This document shows positions 22,089 through 32,531 of a stretch of 64,000 bases of DNA, piece by piece. The translations under genes and the position numbers were made by a program. The notes beneath the pieces were generated by a model. The model was given only the letters and a program-made list of their open reading frames with translations, ran no database searches and was not told where the DNA came from. The stretch spans positions 62,001-126,000 of the forward strand of contig JARGSG010000072.1 in assembly GCA_030374805.1 (NCBI GenBank). Reading direction: 5' to 3'. Source of the DNA: Gracilaria gracilis (lineage: Eukaryota; Rhodophyta; Florideophyceae; Gracilariales; Gracilariaceae). How positions within the stretch are numbered: the first letter of the stretch is position 1; every line of letters begins with the position of its first letter.

Positions 22089-24504
22089 TTACCCAATCCG
22101 GGCGTTACCCAGGGTCCCTCGCAGTCCCGTGCGAGCGCGGCGATGATACTGTACTACCCGGGAACGGGGAAGATGTTCAATTGGTTCATCTGTATCCGTT
22201 TTGGGGCCATAAACGTACCAACGCACGCGGTAGAGCAGATTGCCGTTCCTGTCATAGGAATGCCCGACTACTCGGTCGACGACGTACTCTTGTACGTATA
22301 CTTCCCGGCCATGCCGTGTTGTCGTCACGTCGCGAGGAACTGCCCCCACATCGGGGAAGATGTCTCTCAGAAGGGTGTCAGGGTCTACCAAGGTGGTGTC
22401 GGTGCCGTCCCTATGGGGTGTTACTCTCCCACTTGCATGGTAGTCCTCCCGCATCGCACGTCGGCATGGGTCGGTCCGCCTTGGCGGTGGCGACGACGTT
22501 GTTTCTCCTGACGGAGGAGCTCCGCGTCTGGCGTGATGGGGCGCGAGTGGTGCGTTCTCCCGTGAGCGGGCACGTGACTCCGACAATGGTTGGCTAGAAT
22601 TTGCCCTAGTTTGAACCGCCTCCGTGGCGCGTGGGCTCTCCAACGGCTACGCCGTGCTTTTCTTGCGCGGCGCCCCGTGTCCAACGTCTATTTCCGGTGA
22701 GCCGGCGTCGGTGAGCTTGTCCCTGTGTGGGGAGTTTTCAGCTGGCGCTGTGCCCATTTCTTGCGGAAATTCCGAATCTTTTGAGATTCGAGTACCGCTC
22801 TTGACGCGTTCCTTGCCCGGTGCGACCGGTTTATCACCGCCAGTGACGGCGACCTCAGGGTCAATCGAGACGCTCGGAGTGCGCTTACGCGTGCGCAACG
22901 TTCCCGATTCGGGTTTACTTCCCTCATTATGAGGTGTTTCTTTCCCAATGATGGGCTTCTCTGCCACAGCGTCCTCTGGGATGGAGGGCGTCACGGACAG
23001 TTTCTCTGCGACGTTCTCCAGATGGCTGTTTACTTCCGCGTCCAGCGTCGCTGGCTTATCTTCGGTGATGCGCTTCGCATTCTGCGGTAATGATGGCACG
23101 CGAGCAACCGCTTCGGCGAGGGATTCCTCGACGAGTGGAGATGCGGGCACAACCTGTGTGTGAGGCTTGATACAACGGGCCGGTTGCCGTTCCGCGCTTG
23201 CGGCGACGACTATGTAGCCCTGTCCCGTGTACCACGATGCGACGTCCGAGTGATGCGCGTACTCACATTGCCCTTGACGGGGGTAGTTCTCTCGTCGCGA
23301 GGTGTTCCAGTCGCACTGCTGGGTTCCTTTGCCGCAGCGTCCTCGCGGCTGGAGGGCGCAACTGACAAGTGCTCACGAACGTTCCCCGAATGGGTAATGT
23401 TTTCTCCGTGCTGTGGCAACTGCGATGCAGGCTCAACTGCCTTCACGGAGGGTTCCGCGACGTCCGGGAACGGCACCTCCTAAGAGGGACTTGGCATTAC
23501 AATTCGGCTATGGTTCCGTGAGGGCGGCAGCGATCTTGCAATACCTTCCCGTGTGTCACGGCGTGAATTCCGTTGCGACGCCGAAAGTTCTGCATCGGAG
23601 CAGCTGTTTCTCTCCTTCTCCTTAGACGGGGCAACGACGAGGTGCGGTGAAATGCCTGCCTGGCGGGTGACTACCCGTGCAATCGCGGAACAAGTAGAGG
23701 TGAGGTCAGGAAGAACTTGGGTATCCGTCAGGGCCGGACGTTCCGAAAAACTCGGTTTATCTGAGAGGCCCCGGTGGGGTGTGGCAATATAACAAAACGT
23801 TGTGCCACGGAAGTACCTTTAGCTCCTGAACCCGTTGTCGGGGAACTTGCATTCTGCAAGACTACCTCAGATGAGGGCGGTGGAGACAGGACAACGCGAT
23901 CGCACGAAAGGCGTTCGTGCGTGTTGCCCATTTTCACCACGACAGTGTCGGTGTTAACAGAAATGACCTTGAAGGGTCCGTCCGCCACTGGCGAGAGCTT
24001 GTGGCGCTTTTCCCTATCAGGGTTGTAGTACTCTTTTCGGACAAAGACGTAGTTACCGGCCGCGATTACCGGAGGCTTTGCCCGACGTAGTCGGTCGTCG
24101 AAATCCCGTTTGTTTGTAGCTTGTGCACGTGCCATCGACTTCCACAACAGCGGGTACCAGCTTTGAGAGCCATTGTTTCCAGTTCTCGCAGTAGTTACCC
24201 ACGGATGGGAAGTTGTCCAGCGTAGCTTGGGATTCCCACGCCACTGGCGGGGGCGTTCGCTACAGTACCAATCCCAATGGTGATACTCCGGTAGCCCTGT
24301 GAACTTGTTTATTGTATGCAAACGTGAGCGCATCAGTATACAAGTCCCAAGTTTTTGGGTGATCAGCCACGTAGGAACGTAGCGCCGCTAGTATAGTCCG
24401 GTTGAACCGTTTGACCTGCTCATTACGTTGGGGATGATAGGTAGTCGTGAACAAGTTCTTCATGTCCAGGATGCGACAGACATCCTGGAAGAAACGTGAC
24501 GCCA
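22089..24504 (-). pseudogene. Integrase C-terminus, low-complexity linker and chromodomain-like tail
   Basis: The fragment begins inside the integrase core (SRFFQDV..., QVKRFNR where a catalytic Glu is expected to be Glu but reads Lys) at 24504. The integrase C-terminal module GPFKVISVNTDTVVVKM spans about 24100-23850, with a shift between the two. A Pro/Ser/Glu-rich linker follows in several frames (23476-22647) and shows a diverged internal duplication. The end (22643-22089) contains EYVVDRVVGHSYD, YRVRWYVYG and IEHLPRSRVVQYH, the pattern of a chromodomain as found at the end of chromovirus integrases, where it steers integration to marked chromatin. Frame breaks make it non-functional. Confidence 0.8.
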
Positions 24505-24506
24505 AC

Positions 24507-24686
24507 TTTTACTACCGGCGCAGCAGCGGGCGAAAGCTTCTTCGTCATTGCTCGGGCTGGTGACATACGCGGCGTACTGCCTTTTGCCTTCCCTCCCCCT
24601 CGTGTTAGGGGCGGCATTTCTGACAGCGCTGTACTTGGGTTCGGTCGCCTTGAATCCCGCCCCCTTTTATACTTGCGAGGCGGCAT
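24507..24686 (-). pseudogene. ORF-E start, truncated copy in E2
   Basis: Begins at ATG 24686 (MPPRKYKRGRDSRRPNP) and matches the first 60 codons of ORF-E at 36710. It is cut at 24505, where the frame runs into retrotransposon sequence. It shows that the TGA at 36842-36844 of the inner copy is a lesion. Confidence 0.7.
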
Positions 24687-24985
24687 TGCGACTACACGCG
24701 GCTGATAGAATCGAAAAGGTTGTTCACGACCGTCGAGAACGCTCGCGAGATCAGTTAGGTAGTTGTAACTCTCACTCCCGTTCCTTTCCGTCTACTTCAT
24801 CACGGATGCGCGTCCGCTCAATATTAGTGTAAACTATACACTGTGCCTATATAAAATTTCATAGCATACTCGCGGGACGTTTACAAATCTACATCAAGGA
24901 CCTAATATCTATAGTACACTTGTATAACAATGTTTGAGCAATAAAGAAATAAATAAAATTTGTTGCGGACTAATTTCACGCTGGG

Positions 24986-25055
24986 ACAGCGGACCGGGGT
25001 GTCGTGGCGCTTCATCAGTGCACCGATGAAGCGCCACGACACTCCGTTCCGCTGT
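24986..25055. repeat. 70-bp hairpin, unit 1 of E2
   Basis: Near-perfect palindrome from ACAGCGGACCGGGGTG to CCGCTGT with a GGCGCTTCATC/GATGAAGCGCC core. Two further units lie at 25203 and 25323. Confidence 0.9.
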
Positions 25056-25202
25056 AAACGCTGCATTGGCGGTGCCACGTATGCCACCACCCCAGTTTCA
25101 TCACACACGCCGCGTTGACAGCGGGCCAATTTCACCGCTCACGGCGCATTGGCGGTGCCACGTGTTCCACCGCTCCATCTTCATCCCTCACGGCGCATTG
25201 GG

Positions 25203-25272
25203 ACAGCGGACCGAGGTGGCGTGGCGCTTCATCAGTGCACTGATGAAGCGCCACGACATCCCTGTCCGCTGT
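25203..25272. repeat. 70-bp hairpin, unit 2 of E2
   Basis: Same palindrome as 24986-25055, with a TCAGTGCACTGA centre. The spacers between units share GCGCATTGGCGGTGCCACG blocks. Confidence 0.9.
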
Positions 25273-25322
25273 CCCAGGGGGTAGTGGTTGAAAAACATGG
25301 AAAAGAAAATATTTTTTTGGGG

Positions 25323-25392
25323 ACAGCGAACCGGGGTGTCGTGGCGCTTCATCAGTGCACTGATGAAGCGCCACGCCACCTCGGTCCGCTGT
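25323..25392. repeat. 70-bp hairpin, unit 3 of E2
   Basis: Same palindrome as 24986-25055, flanked on the left by a run of T/A (ATATTTTTTTGGGG). Confidence 0.9.
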
Positions 25393-25576
25393 CTTACCAA
25401 CCGTTCCTTATAACTTCGCGTATATGTGGGCATTCACGTAGTTCCGTATCTCTCGAGTGTCCATGCTTTTTCTGACACCTCTTTACGGCTTCATGTGCAT
25501 CTAAGGCATCGGACACATCTCCCTGTCAAGATCCCGTTCCGTGCTGTATAGTTGCTATCCTCTCCCGCCCGCTCCC

Positions 25577-25830
25577 CGTCGGTGTTATCGGAATGCTAGT
25601 TTTGGCGTCAAAAATGAGCGAATTAAAATGATCGAAAACCCGTTGAATTTATCCAAATTTGGATGTGCTTGATTTCCCAAAATATTTCCACATTTCTACT
25701 TGTGCTAGTTTGTGTGGAAAGAATCATTCACGATTATTTCCATCATTGCTAGTTTGGATGGAAGACAAACTAGCATATTACTTCCGTTCATGCTAGTTTC
25801 CGAACTCAATGTAAGTGTGCAAGTGGAACT
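25577..25830 (+). repeat. Left terminal inverted repeat and subterminal motifs of E1
   Basis: About 27 bases of terminal inverted repeat followed by at least five GCTAGTTT/AAACTAGC motifs (near 25595, 25704, 25747, 25765 and 25792) in both orientations. Such dispersed subterminal motifs are typical binding sites for CACTA-like transposases. The block also recurs at the outer right end (51890-52118) and at 57733. Confidence 0.85.
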
Positions 25831-26117
25831 TATTTAGAGATAGAGGGCCTCAAATAGGGATATATATACATAGAAAGCTGCTTATGGAATACGATTAGAA
25901 GAATACGAACCCTTCGTATAGGAACTCTCTATACAGATACAGCACATCTATTCAAAAATTCTCGTATCGGATATCGGCCGTTTATTCTCTCACTATTGAA
26001 ACGCCTTCGTATCACGTGCAACCATCCACAACACTCCGTCCCACCCTCCGTGCGCCATATTAAGCTCCCCGCTACGTACCCCGCCTCTCCCCCAACACCC
26101 CCACACCACTCCCCGCC

Positions 26118-28784
26118 ATGTCTAATTGCTGTTTTGAAGGCTGCTCCTTCTTCGCTCGCACCATCCACGCCACCCAGAGGCACAAAAGGAGATGCGCCAA
26201 GCGTCTCACCGCCAACAAGCGTTTCTTCTCCCCCGGCGGCAACGTCCCTCACTTCTCCCCACGCACAAAGCGTCACAAGTTCACCCCCCAACTCCCGCCA
26301 CCACCACCACCTCCTCTCTCCAATCGCCCTTCCGATAGCGTCCCCATCGCCGACGACGACTCCTACCACCAGCAACCGATCTCCCTCTCCGTCCACACCC
26401 AAGACGCCTACCATATCGTAAGCACCCCCGTCTGCTACCTCTCCCCCTCCCCACCTCCTCCACCGCCCCCCTCCTTCCCTCTCCTCAACAACCCCCACCT
26501 CGAACGAATGGTCCTCTACATCTCTTCCATCGCTTCCACCCTCGGCCACCGCAAGGCAGACGAACTCCTCTCTCTCCTCCACGACCCCGCATTCTCCAAG
26601 TCAGCCTTCCACAACGCCGTCTCCTCCGTCTCCCAGTGTCTCAAACTCGAAACAGTCCTCTTCCAATACCGAGTCAGGAACATCGGTTTCAACCCCACCA
26701 TCCTCCACGACCCACAGCACCTCTTCACAGCCACCATCTTCCGAAAGGATACTATCCAGGTCCTTAAACGACAACTCGCACTCGCACACTCTGACAACAC
26801 CTTCTTCCTCCACGTCCCTCATACAACCTTCTCCGGCTCTCCCGCTCTCGCTCACCCCATGGCTTCCTCCCTCGGAAAAGAAGCTTTCCCAGCCCTCAAG
26901 CACGCAATCATGCAGTCCTCCAAGAACTCCTGCATCTGGCACACCCCTGAGAAGACCGATATCGACTCCTTCATCGGCTTCGTCCAAGTATACTCCGATA
27001 AGTCCTCCACCTCCCTCAAATCCTCTTCCATCACCTCCTACCCCCTTCACATCACCCTCCTCAACTTCTCTGATTCGTTCTGTCGCAGATGTATCACCGA
27101 CAACCTCACCCTTTTCGGATACCTTACAACCTCTTTCAATCTCGCCACCCCTTCTCAAGACCCCGATACCATCCCCCAAACCTCCTCCAGCATCTCCCGC
27201 TCTACCAAAATGCAACTCATCCAGCGTGCCATCTCCAACCTCCTCGACCCTCTTCTCTCCTCCGGCCTCACTGGCTTCCCCTTCCGTGATACTAATGGCG
27301 TCCTCCGCCATTGTCACCCAATCATCGCCAGCTACTGCGCATACATCGCAGAAGCAAAGGACATTCTCGCAAACTCCCACGACACCCGCCCCCAGCATCC
27401 ATGCCACCGATGTACCGTCCCACGCTCCGACCTCCATCGACACATTCCATCCCACCCTCTTCGATCCGAGACCCAGACTCTCGCTGCCCGCAAATCACAC
27501 TCTGCTCTCCTCCAAGATGCTGAGAAGGCTCTCCTCGCCAGAAAGCCCAGAATCGCCCGAAACACCAAGGAAAAGGCCGTTGAAGCACTCCACTCCCTTT
27601 CCATCGCAAAATACTCCTCCCTCTTCGAATCTTACCCTCTCCTCAACATCACCCCTCTCCTCTCCCCTTACAACATCTTCACCTTCGAACCACTCCATAC
27701 CTTCCACCTCTGCATCTCCAAGCTCATCAAGCTCGCAGCCATCGAGAGACTCAAGTCAGAGTCACTCTTCACTACTCCCCGTTTCTCCAAGTCCCGTCGT
27801 TCCTTCAACTACGTCCACCCCTCCATTCTCAAGCACGCGAACACCATCTTCGCCGCCATCGAAAAGCACTGCCCAGCCACTGGACTCCACATCGACTTCT
27901 TCTCCTCCGACAACGGTCAGACCCTTAACGATATCTTCACCTCCGACGGCCTACGTGGTATGCTCGAAGCAAAAGACTACCGCTCACTCGACATGGTCTT
28001 CCCCTTCATCGGCGCCTTCTTCGACCGCTGCTGTGACGAAGTCGATGCAGCTTCCATCACTTTCGTTTTCACCAAGTACTCCGATCTTCTCCTCTTCTCC
28101 ATGAGATACAACACCTCCGCAGAATAGACCGACTCCCGCCTCACCGACCTCCAATTCGAAATCCGCTCCTCCAAGCGCACAGCCGTACTCGTCCTCGGTC
28201 CCCACCACACTTCCAGCTTTGGCACCCTCAAGTTCCATCTCCTCGACCACATCGTCGAGAACATTCGCCGCTTCGGAGGCCTCCACTTCAACAATGCCGG
28301 CATATTCGAACACGCTTACTTCCTCTTCAAGTCACACTACTCCAAAACCTCAAAGCGCAAGTCCATCGCACATGAAGAAACCATTCGCGCCATCCATCAC
28401 TCCAACGCCACCAAATATTGGAACCCCCTTTCCACCAACCCCTCCATCACTTCCTCCTCTCCTGCCCACGTCTCTCCCATCCAATCCCGCCAACCTGGTT
28501 TGGTCCGTGATGGAAAACTTATCTCATTCGCTGATCTCATCACCGCCCACAAATCCCTTCACTCTAATCCTCATTTCAATCCCAAATCTCTCCAAGACCT
28601 CTTCTCCACCGACACTCTTTTCATTCTTCAACAGATAGGAAACGACGCCCTCCCTTCATTCATCAACCTTTCTCTCGAAGTCCTAGAACTCTCGGAGAGC
28701 TCCGCTACTCTCCGTCAGACCCGAATCACCCTAGTCAACTCCGCTTACGTCGCCGGCGGTTATGTCCCATCACTTGACCACTAA
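26118..28784 (+). pseudogene. Plavaka/KDZ-like transposase of E1, one nonsense codon
   Basis: The frame of 889 codons from ATG 26118 to TAA 28784 is broken only by TAG at 28125-28127, where E2 has TGG. Residues 4-25 form a zinc-finger-like C-X3-C-X12-H-X3-C. A Pro-rich linker follows. The core has VYSDKSSTSLKSSSITSYPL (first acidic residue), NFSDSFCRR, GYL, PIIASYCAYIAEAKD, PCHRC and FTFEPLHTFHLCISKL. These align with the SDKT, yPv, RRkP, PilAsYvaDyPE, C-C and F-DLLHQL blocks of Plavaka transposases. The YvaD Asp reads Tyr here and in E2 but Asp in the third copy (57733). The expected role is excision and insertion at the CGTCGGTG ends. A further C-terminal stretch in another frame continues to 29332. 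Confidence 0.75.
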
Positions 28785-28789
28785 ATTGA

Positions 28790-29332
28790 AGAACGGAAAG
28801 AGCTCGCGCTTCAGGATCCTACAGTCCCTCTCATCCAACGATATTTGCCGCCCCTTCCTTCGGTCCTTCTAAATCCCCAAAGTTCTCTCACGTCCTCGTC
28901 GCAGGCACCAACTTCTCCAACTCCACCTCCATCGTCTAGGTCTGCAGACTCATCTCCCTTCTTCGCTTCACAAATCCTTCTTCCACTCCATCTTCAAAGG
29001 AGTTCGCCTTCGTACAGTTCATGGAGCTCGTCCCACCAAGCGACGAAGTCGATGTCACCCTCAACTGCGTATGCCTCTGGTGGGCAACAGACGACGAACA
29101 TAACCACACCGCCCATCCAGTTCCGATCTCCAGCGACTGTACATCCGACAACGTTTCTCCATGGTTTGGACTCATTCCTTTCTCTTCTATCCTTGGCTCC
29201 GTTCATGTTCTCCGCCAGAACTACCCCACACCCCCCTTTACTTCCCGCATCCACTGGCGTTTCCACAGATTCTACCTCAACAGATTCTACCGGGACCCCA
29301 CCTCCAGGCCCTACTTCCCAACCCCCGCATAG
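28790..29332 (+). pseudogene. Putative C-terminal exon of the transposase
   Basis: After the TAA at 28784 a different frame has a conserved-looking stretch (KFSHVLVAGTNFSNS, then KEFAFVQFMELVPPSDEVDV, WRFHRFYLNRFYRD) that is preserved in E2 at 48345-48830. A TAG in the middle (IV*VC) is shared by both copies. This could be a spliced C-terminal exon, as transposases of this group often end with a similar region, or a relic already broken in the common ancestor. Confidence 0.4.
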
Positions 29333-29575
29333 CACTCATTCTATAGGATTATCGTAAACCAATCGCTACCACCCTCTTCCACAGGAAAGATTGGAGATAA
29401 GTATGGGATGAAGAAGATATATCACCTCGTCATCATCCCACAGCTATCTCCACTCCTCCCCCTTTCAAGCATCCTACCCTCTTCCCTCTCCTCCTTCTGC
29501 CCCATCCCTACCGTCTCCCCGGTGCCCAACCAGACGACTGAAACTGGGCGCCTCCGGTCGGCACGCTGCTATGTA

Positions 29576-30484
29576 TCAATCAAGAACCGCTCCAAGTCTC
29601 CGCGTTAAATTCACCGTAAAGTATTCCTCCCTCACCGCTAGATATACCTTCTTCCCCGATGGAATCCACAGCCCAACCGTCGCAGCTCTCTCCGAATTCC
29701 CCGACACACACCTCGGATTCCCCTCTAGAAACCCATCGTTCTCGAACTCTTCGCCGTGCTCGTCCCTCACCACTTCCCAGGCCACCTTCAATATACCCTC
29801 CACGGCCCTTGGCAGATACCTTCCATACAATGTAGAAAACAAGAGATGCCTTTGTCCTCCACGTCCCACACCCTCGTTCATAGTTTTCACCACACACCCA
29901 ATCCACGCGTCAAGTCTGGCGAGGTGCATCACCGTCCCATCCCCGTAATGATTTTCCCCATTAAATTTGGTCTCCACTGCGTATCCCATGTACTCTTCCA
30001 ACACTGCCAGCGCCATTCCATTCTTGAAATACTTATCTTCCTTATCACAGCTCCATGGTGGAGCATGCACAGTTGACCCAGAGTACTCAAGATGTTCGAA
30101 ACGGCTCATTCTCCAGGCACACAACTTGTTCATTTCATCCTCTTCACTTCCCATAAGCTTCTCGCGAGCGTTCTCCATCTGCTTCTTCAACTATTCACCA
30201 AGCTCCGTCCCCTCGCTAGTCTTCGCCCGCTTCGCAATCAAATCATATCCCAGTAAAGAGAATAATCTGTCCCGAGCAGCCCGCTTTCGCACCCCAATCA
30301 CATCGCTTATCGTCTGCTTCATCCGCTGTCTCAGACACTTGTCCGCACTTACATTCTCCACGCACTCTTCTTTCCTCCCCGCTTCCCTCATCGTCTCCCA
30401 CGTATCTCCCATTATTTCTGTCTCGACCACATACTTCAACAACACATCACTTCCACCCTCCGTTGATGGTGTGTACGCCCTCAT
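29576..30484 (-). pseudogene. ORF-B2 of E1, unknown protein
   Basis: A 302-codon minus-strand frame from ATG 30484 to TAG 29576 with one nonsense codon (TAG at 30191-30193, GAG in E2). It is rich in charged helices (AREKLMGSEEDEMNKL) and has a Cys/Trp/Pro element (HAPPWSCDKEDKYF). It lies in the same frame as ORF-B1, eight codons after that gene's stop. No family is recognised. The homologue in E2 is 47194-48101. Confidence 0.5.
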
Positions 30485-30505
30485 CTCATATGCAACCTGA
30501 ATTGG

Positions 30506-32071
30506 TCACCTAGGCACCATCTCCTTCTCCCCAACTACAAACATGCTCCCCTCTCTACTTTCTCCTACCGTCTCACTCCTGTTCTTCCAGCTTCTATCAA
30601 CGTTTTTCGTGTCGAAACAAAGTTCAGACGCCTCCAACTTCGCATAATGAAGAATCCTATCATATACAGCCCTTGCGAATCCATAAAAACATTCTTCCAC
30701 TCCAATATCATACTTCCGGCGCCCCTTCACCTTCTTTCCTCCACCACCTCGCTTCCTCCCCTTCACTGCCTCCCAAAGACTCTCGATCAACACATTTTGC
30801 CGCTTATTTTCCTCCCTCAACCGTCCCAACTCTTCTTGCGTCAGCTTCAAACTCACCATCAATGTATAGTGATCTTCCTTCATATTTCCCAACTGTCCCT
30901 TCAGCGAATTCACCCTCTGAACGAGTGCAGAGCGTGGCAATACGCTTAAGTTCTCGTCATTGCCTTCTCGTTCCCATGGAGATCCCCTTCCATCTCCTCG
31001 ACGTTTACCTCGGCTTTCTCCAAGACCACCGTCACTTTCGTCTTCCACATCATTCGGTAGTAAAACGGTGTTACGCCTTACACGCATCCCTTGTGGCGTT
31101 CGTGGCACCATCTCCACAACATTCAGTTCCCGACGCCGTTCTGTTTGTACGTCGTCTTCCTCTTCGAAATCCCTCTCAACCACTGCTGCTGTCCCTCCGA
31201 CAATTTCGTTTGCTAATCCACCACTTTTACGTCGTACCCCTCTCCCGTTCGCATGTTCTCGTCGCTGATCTCCCTCTTCCACAACTTCAACACCCCCCAA
31301 TCCATCAACCACGTTCCCTATTCTTCTCTCACTACCCTCCCCTGCTTCATGTTCCACCACTGGCCGCACACGCCCCACCCCTTCTTTCTCCCGGTTCGCA
31401 GCCTGCTGGGCGAAACCACTGCTTTCCCTCTCTGGCACTCTATTTGGCGTCACACCAACTAAACTCTCCACTCTTCGCGTCCTCGCCGGCTGACCACCCA
31501 TCACTCTCTCCTTCTCTCCTTCCACCTCTTCGGGTACTCCAGCCATAGGCACTCTTTCACCTTTAGTTCCCTTTCTTCCTGGAAGCCCCCCACTACCCAA
31601 TCCGGTACTACTCCTTGCTATCATTCTTCCCTCGACACCCGTACGAAGCTCCTTACCCTTCACCATCGTATCCCCGCCATCGCTTTCCTTCACAGCTTGC
31701 GCAGCCTCTGCGCTTCTTCTACGACCATCTCTCTCCCGACCACCACGCAGAACCTTCTTCGGCATACCTCGCTTCGCTTCTATGCTCTTCTTGGGACTAA
31801 CTTCTTGTTCTCGTGCGTTCGCAATAGATTTCGTCACCACAATACTTACCGTTCGCTCCATTCGCTCCGGTGTTCCGCCCTCGACGCTCCTATCCACGCC
31901 GTCGCTCCTCCCCGCACCCTTCCTCTCTTTCCCACGTAAGTCACTCCGAAACGCACGCGTACTACGAGCGGTGCCACCTTCGCCACTTACCGTTTCGCCG
32001 CGCCTTCGGCCATTTGACGTGCGACCGCTAACCTCCTCCGCATTCACACCCCTCGTCTTACGTTTCGCCAT
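30506..32071 (-). CDS. ORF-B1 of E1, basic coiled-coil protein of unknown function
   Basis: An intact 521-codon frame from ATG 32071; it is also open upstream to 32146 but without ATG. The first 350 residues are very rich in Arg, Gly, Glu and Ser and low in hydrophobics, so probably disordered. Then comes a coiled coil (SALVQRVNSLKGQLGNM, LGRLREENKRQNVLIES), a basic patch (KGRKRGGGGKKVKGRRK) and a compact end (YDIGVEECFYGFARAVYDR). A basic coiled coil suggests nucleic-acid binding or a structural role; this is inference. It ends TGA eight codons before ORF-B2 in the same frame, and the same stop is present in E2. The E2 copy (45607-47172) is also open, over 95% identical by eye. Confidence 0.65.
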   Translation of the reverse strand: MAKRKTRGVNAEEVSGRTSNGRRRGETVSGEGGTARSTRAFRSDLRGKERKGAGRSDGVDRSVEGGTPERMERTVSIVVTKSIANAREQEVSPKKSIEAKRGMPKKVLRGGRERDGRRRSAEAAQAVKESDGGDTMVKGKELRTGVEGRMIARSSTGLGSGGLPGRKGTKGERVPMAGVPEEVEGEKERVMGGQPARTRRVESLVGVTPNRVPERESSGFAQQAANREKEGVGRVRPVVEHEAGEGSERRIGNVVDGLGGVEVVEEGDQRREHANGRGVRRKSGGLANEIVGGTAAVVERDFEEEDDVQTERRRELNVVEMVPRTPQGMRVRRNTVLLPNDVEDESDGGLGESRGKRRGDGRGSPWEREGNDENLSVLPRSALVQRVNSLKGQLGNMKEDHYTLMVSLKLTQEELGRLREENKRQNVLIESLWEAVKGRKRGGGGKKVKGRRKYDIGVEECFYGFARAVYDRILHYAKLEASELCFDTKNVDRSWKNRSETVGESREGSMFVVGEKEMVPR

Positions 32072-32531
32072 ATTGAATCTGAACGGTTCGTCGCGGTTCA
32101 CGCTGCGCTCTCGACGTCTTCGCCGCTCACCGTGATCGAAGGTCACTGGAATCGGAACTGTTCTGCTCTCGACGTGTTTGGCGCTTGCCTTGATCGAACG
32201 TCACCGATCGAATGCACACCCCCAATCGAGTGGAGTGTGGTAGAAAACACCGATTGCGGTTTTTTATTTCCCGATTCCGAAACCGAAAATTGACACCGAA
32301 ATATCTATTTCTGAACTACATAGGTCTCATAATGTGAAAAACGTACAAGGTCTCGAATCATATTCGATGCCTTTTGCTACCTTTTATGTATCTACATACT
32401 TACATCTTGCACTTCAGCCAAAGTTCTTAGTTAATATTTCGTGCTCAACGGCGAAGTTGGAGTGCAATAAGTGCCACTTTATTATCGAGGTTTACTTATA
32501 TGTTCTACATGTAGCTAATGTACTACACGTT

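Larger units (their letters stand above)
19827..24504 (-). mobile_element. Second Ty3/gypsy (chromovirus-like) element, truncated
   Basis: The 3' LTR is 19827-20641 and the coding part on the minus strand runs to 24504, where the integrase core stops abruptly at the junction with the DNA transposon. It is related to the element at 5725-16744 (same TGTAGTGCAATG LTR start, similar integrase). Missing are gag, protease, RT, RNase H and the 5' LTR. Confidence 0.85.
24505..25576 (-). mobile_element. Outer transposon copy E2, left fragment
   Basis: This 1.07 kb is an inverted copy of about 35817-36893 in the inner element. Its left edge (24505) joins broken integrase sequence. Its right edge is the insertion point of the inner element E1, and the sequence resumes at 41889. 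It carries the start of ORF-E (24686-24507, minus) and the hairpin cluster. ORF-E is open here at the codon that is TGA in E1 (CGA here). Confidence 0.85.

Noticed and set aside
22082-22597. Plus-strand ORF opposite the chromodomain-like tail
   Set aside because: The chromodomain-like motifs are on the minus strand, in line with the integrase; the plus frame is a shadow.
24986-25392. CRISPR-like or tRNA-like array
   Set aside because: The units are self-complementary hairpins with unequal related spacers in a eukaryotic transposon; no cas genes, and no cloverleaf with an anticodon arm.
25929-27455. Long minus-strand ORFs opposite the transposase (25929-26582, 26601-27455)
   Set aside because: They are mirror frames of the C-rich coding strand (Gly/Val/Glu-rich products). 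Family motifs lie only on the plus strand, and the same shadows appear in the E2 copy.
30673-31548. Plus-strand ORFs opposite ORF-B1
   Set aside because: Ser/Pro/Leu/His-rich shadows of a strand rich in Arg, Gly and Glu codons. The coiled coil and compact end are only in the minus frame.
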